In this document: positions 29,228 to 34,154 of the stretch, one piece after another | How positions within the stretch are numbered: the first letter of the stretch is position 1 | Layout of the letters: every line of letters starts with the position of its first letter | Virus record (IMG/VR): IMGVR_UViG_3300044712_002672 | Coordinates: 1 to 34,154 of that record | Length of the DNA stretch: 34,154 nt | Reading direction: 5' to 3' (one strand) | From: a virus | Notes under the pieces: model-generated | Told to the model about the DNA's origin: nothing | Databases searched by the model: none | The model's input: the letters and a program-made list of their open reading frames with translations, nothing else | Program-made: the position numbers and the translations under genes

Positions 29228-30506
29228 TCCTGAATACGAGCGTGCCCTTCTCGGCGCTATCCTCCTGGATAATCGCGTTCTTGAGGAACATCCAATCTCG
29301 GCAGCTCTTTTCAGTTCCGATTTTTGTCTAGAAGTGTTTCGATGGATTGAAAAGACGATAGCGCGTGGTGCTGTGGCCAACATCATGGAAATAGGCTTGA
29401 TGATGCCCCAAGACGCGGCGGAGGTCGCCAATCTGACAGACATAGGAACTACGGCCAATTCAGGATTCCATTTCAAGCAACTTTCGGAAACGGCCCGGAA
29501 ACGAGGCATAGCCAAATTGGCGCGGGATATGGGCGAGATGGCCTACGATGAAAATCTTGATGCTGATGCTCTGTTTGCCTATTGCGACAAGGCGTTGCTT
29601 GAAGTATCCGATATTCGCGGCATAGGCTATATGCCCATGATCGATTTTATGCGTGCCACTACGAAGGAGATTGGAAAGGCGATAGAATCCAAAGGGGCCC
29701 TTTTAGGTGTCCCTACCGGGTTCAGCAAGCTCGACGACAAAACGAACGGGTGGCAACGTCAGAATCTTATTGTAATTGGTGCTAGGCCAGGAGCAGGGAA
29801 AACGTCGATAGCTTTGAACATGGCATCGGCGGCACTGCGGGCAGATGTCCCTGTGGGTTTTTTCTCGGCAGAAATGAGCGGACCGGCCATCATCAAGCGC
29901 ATGATAGCCGACTGGGCACAGGTCGAGTATAAGCGGGTGCAGTCGGGGCTTATGGGGACAAGAGACATCGAAGCCATAACGGAAGCTTGCGAAAGGTTGG
30001 CTGTCCAGCATCTTTTCATCAACGATGCTGCTGGGATCGGCCTTGCCGGCCTTGTTTCTGATGCCCGCAAGATGCGCCGCCGTGAGAATATAGGCATATT
30101 GTTTATTGATTATCTTTCGTTGATTTCAAATCAACAGAAAAACGTACCGAGACATGAACAAGTGGCAGAGATAAGCCGGTCATTAAAAGGGTTGGCCCGT
30201 GAACTTGATATCCCTGTGGTAGTGCTTTCCCAGCTTACGCGAGAAGCCCAAGGGGAACGGCCCAAGTTATCTCAACTTCGTGATTCCGGTGCCGTCGAAC
30301 AGGATGCTGACATGGTGATCCTTCTTTTTAACCGTGGGTTTGTAGACGAAACCAAAAGCCAAGTCAAGATCGATCTAATCGTCGAAAAGAACCGCAATGG
30401 GGCTACTGGGGATATTTCGATGTTGTTCAGGCCAGGCGTCATGCGATTCGCTGAGCTAGATGGCACTTGGGGGCCCGTAAAAGCATCAAGAGGTGGTGAA
30501 CACTGA
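29211..30506 (+). CDS. dnaB: Replicative DNA helicase (DnaB-like)
   Basis: 431 residues from ATG 29211, with GAGGATAACC upstream. N-terminal DnaB domain (EYERALLGAILLDNRVLEE), linker, then RecA-like ATPase: Walker A GARPGAGKTS (190-199), catalytic Glu in FFSAEMS (221), Walker B LFIDYL (297-302), PVVVLSQLTR (335-344) and the SGAVEQDADMV arginine-finger region. Length and motif order are those of phage DnaB hexamers that unwind the fork. It follows the initiator gene, as in lambda-type O-P replication blocks. Confidence 0.93.
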   Translation: MKNLSNPEYERALLGAILLDNRVLEEHPISAALFSSDFCLEVFRWIEKTIARGAVANIMEIGLMMPQDAAEVANLTDIGTTANSGFHFKQLSETARKRGIAKLARDMGEMAYDENLDADALFAYCDKALLEVSDIRGIGYMPMIDFMRATTKEIGKAIESKGALLGVPTGFSKLDDKTNGWQRQNLIVIGARPGAGKTSIALNMASAALRADVPVGFFSAEMSGPAIIKRMIADWAQVEYKRVQSGLMGTRDIEAITEACERLAVQHLFINDAAGIGLAGLVSDARKMRRRENIGILFIDYLSLISNQQKNVPRHEQVAEISRSLKGLARELDIPVVVLSQLTREAQGERPKLSQLRDSGAVEQDADMVILLFNRGFVDETKSQVKIDLIVEKNRNGATGDISMLFRPGVMRFAELDGTWGPVKASRGGEH

Positions 30507-30814
30507 TGCGCCGTACCTTCATTTCGTCCAAAAAGCACCGCAGGCCAGCCGCCGAGAGCAAGGTCATGGCCGAGTACCGTGCCTCCCATCCTGTCTGCGA
30601 AGCCTGCCGGATGGAGCCGACAAAGGACGCCCACCACATCGTATCCGAGAAGTCCGGCGGGCCAACCGAGGACTGGAACTTGCTTGGGTTATGCTTTTAT
30701 TGCCATACCAACGGCGTCCACATGATGGGCTGGAAACGGTTTAGCGACAGGTGTCCATCAGTGGCAGGAAAGATAGCCGGGGCCAGGATCCGTATGGGCA
30801 GGTCGCTAAAATAG
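30506..30814 (+). CDS. HNH endonuclease-like protein
   Basis: 102 residues. CEAC (31-34), DAHHIVSEKSGG (41-52), NLLGLCFYCH (58-67) and a later His 72 form a zinc-stabilised HNH/betabeta-alpha-metal nuclease core. Could nick DNA in packaging, recombination or as a homing-type gene. It ends the replication block, without an obvious terminator before the next promoter. Confidence 0.8.
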   Translation: MRRTFISSKKHRRPAAESKVMAEYRASHPVCEACRMEPTKDAHHIVSEKSGGPTEDWNLLGLCFYCHTNGVHMMGWKRFSDRCPSVAGKIAGARIRMGRSLK

Positions 30815-30827
30815 CTACATTTTATGC

Positions 30828-30855
30828 TTGACAGGCCGAGAATAGGTGGTATGGT
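30828..30855 (+). promoter_or_regulatory. Early promoter 2
   Basis: TTGACA (30828-30833), 16-bp spacer, TATGGT (30850-30855). TTTTATGCTTGACA (30820-30833) is identical to early promoter 1 at 23242-23255, and the spacer has the same length. Drives the right-end cluster. Confidence 0.7.
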
Positions 30856-30866
30856 AGGAGTATCGA

Positions 30867-30882
30867 GATAACAGGAGGTCAA
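30867..30882 (+). repeat. 16-nt translation-initiation module, copy 2
   Basis: GATAACAGGAGGTCAA, identical to 26009-26024; here one base before ATG 30884. Confidence 0.7.
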
Positions 30883-30883
30883 G

Positions 30884-31069
30884 ATGATCATCACTAGGGA
30901 CTATGCCAAAAGGCTGATTGCAAAGGGAAATGCCTACTATGTGGCAGGATCGGCACGGGACAGTCTTACTACGGCCAACAAAGAGGGAATCTGCTATGCG
31001 GTGGTGAACCGCATTGACATACAGCGGGTGGACCACTTTGCCGTGTTGCCGGTGGACATCCATGCCTGA
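30884..31069 (+). CDS. Small early hypothetical protein
   Basis: 61 residues. First gene behind early promoter 2 with a strong AGGAGG. The sequence (MIITRDYAKRLIAKGNAYYVAG, VVNRIDIQRVDHFAVLP) looks like a compact alpha/beta domain. No family recognised. The promoter-proximal position favours an early host-directed or regulatory protein. Confidence 0.6.
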   Translation: MIITRDYAKRLIAKGNAYYVAGSARDSLTTANKEGICYAVVNRIDIQRVDHFAVLPVDIHA

Positions 31070-31250
31070 ACTGCATCCATTGTTTGCCCAGATACTAAAG
31101 CCCTGGGCCCCGCCAACCGGGTCGATCACTAACTACTACAGCGAGGGCTACGACAAGGACGATGCGCCCTGCGGCTACAGGTCCGGCGACTGCTGCGCCA
31201 TGGGCACGGGGTGCCTGTCCTGCGGCAACACCCCAGGGGTGGAGGCATGA
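31062..31250 (+). CDS. Cys-rich hypothetical mini-protein
   Basis: 62 residues from ATG 31062, overlapping the previous stop. The C-terminal half has five Cys (APCGYRSGDCCAMGTGCLSCG), possibly a small metal site. No family recognised. Overlaps the next start by 4 bases. Confidence 0.5.
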   Translation: MPELHPLFAQILKPWAPPTGSITNYYSEGYDKDDAPCGYRSGDCCAMGTGCLSCGNTPGVEA

Positions 31251-31837
31251 CCATCCTCACCGCCCCCCAGTCCGCGCAGGTGCGCGAGGCGCTGCAGCTT
31301 GAGCCCCATTACTATTGCGAAGACTCTTGGTATACCTGCCCAGCCTCGCCAGAAGGATGCTCCAAACCGGACGCAGGGAATGATTGTGATTGCGGAGCGG
31401 ATAGGCGGAACGCGCTTCGCACCGCCGCCCTCGCCCTCCTCGTCCCGGCCCCGGTGAGCGAGGACGCGGCGGAGTTCCAAGACGCCATTTACCGCATTGG
31501 GCTAACAAAATGCGCTACTCCCGACTGTCCAGTCTGCAAAAACAACAGGGAGCGCGGTTCCGCCCTCATCGCCGCCCACGACGCCTCGCTAATAGAGCGC
31601 GTAAACACGGGCTTGGGCGTAGGGCTGCATGGCGAAAAAGCAGGGGAGGATGCGATGAAGATCGCCCGCACCGATCCTGTGGCCCATAGGATTGCGAAAG
31701 TGATCCAATATGGCCTAGTTGACCGCGACGCGGCCCTCGTGGAGCGGTGCGTCGAGGCGGTGGAGGCACTGTATGTACCGCACGATTACAAGCACGCAGT
31801 AATCTCCGCCATCCGTGCGGAAGGAGGGACACGATGA
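31247..31837 (+). CDS. Hypothetical protein with Cys clusters
   Basis: 196 residues from ATG 31247 with GTGGAGG upstream. It appears to be built of three parts: a helical start (SAQVREALQLEPHYYCEDSW), two Cys clusters (CDCGADRR; CATPDCPVCKNN) linked by an Ala/Pro segment, and a helical C-terminus (VAHRIAKVIQYGLVDRDAALVERCVEAVEAL). I do not recognise a family; mosaic architecture is common in this right-end cluster. Confidence 0.5.
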   Translation: MTILTAPQSAQVREALQLEPHYYCEDSWYTCPASPEGCSKPDAGNDCDCGADRRNALRTAALALLVPAPVSEDAAEFQDAIYRIGLTKCATPDCPVCKNNRERGSALIAAHDASLIERVNTGLGVGLHGEKAGEDAMKIARTDPVAHRIAKVIQYGLVDRDAALVERCVEAVEALYVPHDYKHAVISAIRAEGGTR

Positions 31838-32490
31838 AAGCATGGTACTTCGCCCCGCCCGACAACCGGCTGGCGAACGGCGACGGGCGCAAGATCGCCC
31901 TCGGGACGACGCACAAAGTCGAGGGTCCGCCGGTGCTGCGCAAGCACGGACTGCACGCATCGGTGCAATTAGTCGACGCATTGCGATACTCGGCAAGCGG
32001 CATCCTCTACGAGGTCGAGCTGTCGGGCGAGATCTTCGAGGGCGACGACAAGTGCGCCGCCACGGAGCGGACCTATATCCGTGGCGGGATCGACTTGAGC
32101 GACACGTTCCGCGAGTTTGCCCGGTGGTGTGCCCTGTCGGTCGCGCATCTATGGGACATGCCCGCCGTGGTCCGCGAGTACCTGGAGACGGGCGATGAGT
32201 CCAAGAGGACCGCCGCACGGGCCGCCGCACTGGACGCCGAATGGGAGGCCGCACGGTATGCCGCAAGGGCCGCCGCATGGGCCATCGCCCGGGCCGCCGC
32301 ATGGGACGCCGCATGGGACGCCGCACTGGACGCCGCACTGGCCGCCGCACTGGACGCCGCACTGGCCGCCGCACTGGACGCCGCACTGGACGCCGCATGG
32401 GCCGCCGCATTGGAGGCCGCAAGGGCCGCCCAAAACATCAAGCTGGTCGAGATGTTCGAGGCCGCATGGGCCAAGGGAGGGACACGATGA
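31834..32490 (+). CDS. DUF7666-like protein with Ala-rich repeat tail
   Basis: 218 residues from ATG 31834 (GGAGGG upstream). The first 125 residues (MKAWYFAPPDNRLANGDG, RKHGLHASVQLVDALRYSASG, LYEVELSGEIFEGDDKCAATERTYI) match a phage/bacterial domain of unknown function usually called DUF7666. The rest is about 18 tetrapeptides (D/A/E)-A-A-(L/W/R), which should form a long helix with an aromatic stripe. Such Ala-rich tails often follow this domain. Biological role unknown. Confidence 0.65.
   Translation: MKAWYFAPPDNRLANGDGRKIALGTTHKVEGPPVLRKHGLHASVQLVDALRYSASGILYEVELSGEIFEGDDKCAATERTYIRGGIDLSDTFREFARWCALSVAHLWDMPAVVREYLETGDESKRTAARAAALDAEWEAARYAARAAAWAIARAAAWDAAWDAALDAALAAALDAALAAALDAALDAAWAAALEAARAAQNIKLVEMFEAAWAKGGTR
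32212..32429 (+). repeat. 12-bp minisatellite (Ala-rich tetrapeptides)
   Basis: About 18 units of the type GACGCCGCACTG or GCCGCCGCATGG in frame. The central units (32318-32400) are nearly identical, so unit number is likely to vary between relatives. Because of the 12-bp period, all frames on both strands are open here. Confidence 0.9.
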
Positions 32491-33491
32491 CCGACCTCGA
32501 CAAGGCCCGCGAGGATGCAATCAACGAAGCCATTGACAGGCTGGCCGCTTTAACTGGCGATGATTTCCATGGCTACCGCTCTGAGATTTGGGCAGTAGCC
32601 GCGCAGGTATGGCGCTCTGCCCTCGCCGCCCGCCAGAGCCCCGCCGAGGGTGATGCGCAACCTAGCCGAGAGTGGGCATTTGACCGCTACCACTACGGCA
32701 TCCGCATGGCCGAAGGAGCGCGGGTCATTGCCAAGACCGAATACGAGGCGATGGCAAAAGCCCAGGCGCTTTTCCCGGAACCCGAAAATAGGCACGACAC
32801 ATTCTACCTGCGTCCCGATCAATCGAGGGGACGTTATCGCTTCGACGTCGCCCTCCTCTCCCGCCCCTCGCCGCAGAGCCCTGTCGTAATCGATAGAGGC
32901 ATCGGCTCATCCAACGGATCGCCCGGCGCTACGTCGGACACCGTACAGGACACCAGATACACCGCCTCGTCCCCGACGTGGACCGACCGCGACGCCCAGT
33001 GGCAGGACGCCCTACGGACGCACGGCATGGGAGAGGGCGCGATCATCGACCTGTGGCGGTCGCTCCGCCCCTCGCCCGCGGCCGAGGCCATCGATGATAA
33101 ATACGAAGGGTTCCTCATACAGAGCGGCGAAATTGTGCCAATGGATTTAAGGAGTAGGCGCCCCTCGCCGCAGAGCCCAGCCGAGGAGGGGGAGCGGAGA
33201 TGGTGCCATACCTGTGCATGGAGTGGTGCGGACACCGGGACGGGGTGCAGGGAGCCCGTGTGGCTTGCTACGCGGGAGTATACCTGCTCTTCCAAAGAAC
33301 ATGAGAAATGGACTCCAAAGCCGACTGCGCCCGTGGCCGGGGGGCCGGAGGTGGGGGATGTGGTGATCTACTACCACGACGAGGACTACGTGTCCGTCGA
33401 AATATGGGATGAGCTGTGGTCGACGACAAAGCCCATCGTCCTCATGCGCCGCGCCGAGGTCGAGCGCATCGTCAAGGAGGCGAGGAAATGA
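32487..33491 (+). CDS. Mosaic hypothetical protein with repeated Pro/Ser linkers
   Basis: 334 residues from ATG 32487 with AGGGAC upstream. Segments (helical start DLDKAREDAINEAIDRLAAL; WAFDRYHYGIRMAEGARVI; RDAQWQDALRTHGMGEG; a CHTC...GC zinc-like patch; DVVIYYHDEDYVSVEIWDELW) are separated by copies of RPSPQSP or close variants. Two linkers are encoded by the identical 20-mer at 32862-32881 and 33159-33178. It looks like several small phage proteins joined by recombination at the linkers. Function unknown. Confidence 0.5.
   Translation: MTDLDKAREDAINEAIDRLAALTGDDFHGYRSEIWAVAAQVWRSALAARQSPAEGDAQPSREWAFDRYHYGIRMAEGARVIAKTEYEAMAKAQALFPEPENRHDTFYLRPDQSRGRYRFDVALLSRPSPQSPVVIDRGIGSSNGSPGATSDTVQDTRYTASSPTWTDRDAQWQDALRTHGMGEGAIIDLWRSLRPSPAAEAIDDKYEGFLIQSGEIVPMDLRSRRPSPQSPAEEGERRWCHTCAWSGADTGTGCREPVWLATREYTCSSKEHEKWTPKPTAPVAGGPEVGDVVIYYHDEDYVSVEIWDELWSTTKPIVLMRRAEVERIVKEARK
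32862..32881 (+). repeat. 20-bp direct repeat, copy 1
   Basis: CGCCCCTCGCCGCAGAGCCC, identical to 33159-33178. A degenerate copy begins near 33066. All are in frame and encode RPSP-type linkers. Confidence 0.8.
33159..33178 (+). repeat. 20-bp direct repeat, copy 2
   Basis: Second exact copy of the linker-coding 20-mer at 32862-32881, 297 bp apart, a multiple of three, so recombination between copies keeps the frame. Confidence 0.8.
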
Positions 33492-33691
33492 ACCAATGGG
33501 TATATGTGGTCCTGATCGTACTGTCGCAGTTACTGCTGGTGATTGCGTCGATCAAGGAAGGACGAGACGCGAGACGGCGCAAGGCCGAGCTTGAGCGATA
33601 CATAGACAAGATGATGGCGAGCAACGCCCGGATATCGGACCTGTTTGCCGAGTGGACCAAGGCCGAGCGCGGCAAGGAGGCGAGGGAATGA
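33488..33691 (+). CDS. Small membrane-anchored coiled-coil protein
   Basis: 67 residues from ATG 33488 after GGCGAGG. An N-terminal membrane helix (YVVLIVLSQLLLVIASI) is followed by a charged helix (GRDARRRKAELERYIDKMM). It resembles an Rz-type topology but is away from the lysis genes. Overlaps both neighbours. No family recognised. Confidence 0.55.
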   Translation: MNQWVYVVLIVLSQLLLVIASIKEGRDARRRKAELERYIDKMMASNARISDLFAEWTKAERGKEARE

Positions 33692-33876
33692 AACCAAAGA
33701 TGTCACCAGGGGAACTGCGGCTTAACGCAGATGAGCCTACCAAGAAGATCATCGACGCCTTGAACGTCTGCGATTGGACATGGTCAGGGCTTGTCGAACT
33801 ACTGGCGCGCAAGTACACGCAGTCTGATATGGAGGAACTGGCCTACTACGCCGCCGAGCGCGGCAAGGGGGAGTGA
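33688..33876 (+). CDS. Small hypothetical protein
   Basis: 62 residues from ATG 33688, overlapping the previous stop, with GCGAGGG upstream. Helical (KKIIDALNVCDWTWSGLVELL, YTQSDMEELAYYAAERG). No family recognised. Overlaps the following start by one base. Confidence 0.5.
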   Translation: MKPKMSPGELRLNADEPTKKIIDALNVCDWTWSGLVELLARKYTQSDMEELAYYAAERGKGE

Positions 33877-34154
33877 TGGAAGGGAGCCTGCACATCTGCG
33901 CCCCTCCTGTGGTCAAGCATGATGCCCGCAAGATGCGGTGCCCCGACTGCAAGAAGGAGTCGCTAGTCCTGACCTTTTTCTACGAGTGGTACGGCCCCGA
34001 CTCAACGTGCCTCCGGTGCGGGCGACGGTGGAGCGACGGCGAGTGGATGCCTCTGGACTTCGTTCGCGGAGCGAGGCGCAAGAGCAAGGAGTCCGCGAAA
34101 CGCCGATGGCGGGAGCTTCGCGGCAAGGGAGGGGACCGTGGGCAAGGAACTTGA
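33876..34154 (+). CDS. Zinc-ribbon hypothetical protein
   Basis: 92 residues from ATG 33876 (GTG 33873 also possible), complete at the last base. CPDC (22-25) and CLRC (45-48) form a zinc ribbon, followed by WSDGEW and a very basic tail (RRKSKESAKRRWRELRGKG), suggesting nucleic-acid binding. Last complete gene in the window. Confidence 0.6.
   Translation: MEGSLHICAPPVVKHDARKMRCPDCKKESLVLTFFYEWYGPDSTCLRCGRRWSDGEWMPLDFVRGARRKSKESAKRRWRELRGKGGDRGQGT
34138..34154 (+). CDS. Start of a further gene (cut by window end)
   Basis: GGGAGGGG (34128-34135) is followed by GTG 34138 and an open frame (VGKEL) in a different frame from the zinc-ribbon gene. Tight overlaps of this kind are normal here. Only five codons are visible. 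Confidence 0.35.

Noticed and set aside
31715-32422. Arg/Pro-rich - strand open frame over the minisatellite
   Set aside because: The 12-bp period keeps all frames open; no start signal and no non-repeat homology-like sequence.
32212-32429. CRISPR-like short repeats
   Set aside because: Contiguous 12-bp units without spacers, in frame and coding for an Ala-rich helix.
1-34154. Prophage integration (attachment sites, integrase, repressor)
   Set aside because: No integrase, repressor pair, tRNA or duplicated att-like sequence was seen; absence within this window does not exclude them outside it.

Overview
This window looks like most of the genome of a tailed double-stranded DNA phage (Caudoviricetes) with a siphovirus layout, or a large piece of one. 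Every convincing gene is on the + strand, genes are packed with 1-11 bp overlaps (ATGA, GTGA and TGATG junctions are common), and no integrase, repressor, host gene, tRNA, rRNA or CRISPR array is visible. No gene-free stretch exceeds 300 bases. The sequence is moderately GC-rich with strong GGAGG-type ribosome binding sites. The host cannot be read from the sequence. A DUF261-like protein is a weak hint towards spirochaetes, nothing more. The first gene is cut by the left edge and a new gene appears to begin in the last 20 bases.

Left part (1-8042), packaging and head entry: a DUF115-like protein with a zinc motif, small and large terminase, an SPP1 gp6-type portal, several virion proteins (one built of eleven GSGTL-type repeats), an SPP1 gp7/Mu F-type head protein and two small basic proteins. 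A promoter directly in front of the small terminase would give an almost leaderless mRNA. A second promoter with the same core lies before the capsid block at 8047-8075.

Capsid and tail (8096-20435): scaffold, major capsid protein, a small virion protein, an intrinsic terminator whose loop carries anti-Shine-Dalgarno sequences, then adaptor, stopper, HK97 gp10-like, tail completion, tail tube, tail chaperones joined by a -1 frameshift at CCCAAAA, tape measure, a LamG-containing distal tail protein, a glycine-rich fibre/adhesin and a hub-like tail protein.

Lysis and miscellany (20445-23179): a membrane protein, a Cys/His/Asp (C39-like) protein, a metallophosphoesterase, a Myb-like and a zincin-like protein, a holin-like protein, and two membrane/coiled-coil genes read in different frames of the same DNA (spanin-like). 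A strong terminator at 23208-23237 closes this transcription unit.

Replication block (23250-30814): a TTGACA promoter drives an AbrB-like regulator, a zinc-ribbon protein, a replication/ssDNA-binding-like protein, a NinB-like protein, small phage proteins, a DUF4406-like protein and a helicase-beta-class DNA methyltransferase fusion whose N-terminus is out of frame. Then comes a roughly 125-nt structured RNA with its own promoter and terminator, followed by an initiator-like gene holding an iteron-like candidate origin, a DnaB-type helicase and an HNH protein.

Right end (30828-34154): a second promoter sharing 14 bases with the first early promoter drives small, mostly unrecognised genes, including a DUF7666-like protein with an alanine-rich tetrapeptide minisatellite. 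This end is the most plastic part and the best place to look for host-takeover or anti-defence functions.

Most notable: the pseudoknot-capable RNA at 28281-28406, the dual-coded lysis pair at 22778-23179, the origin-like array at 28810-28906, and a parS-like palindrome at 6421-6436.
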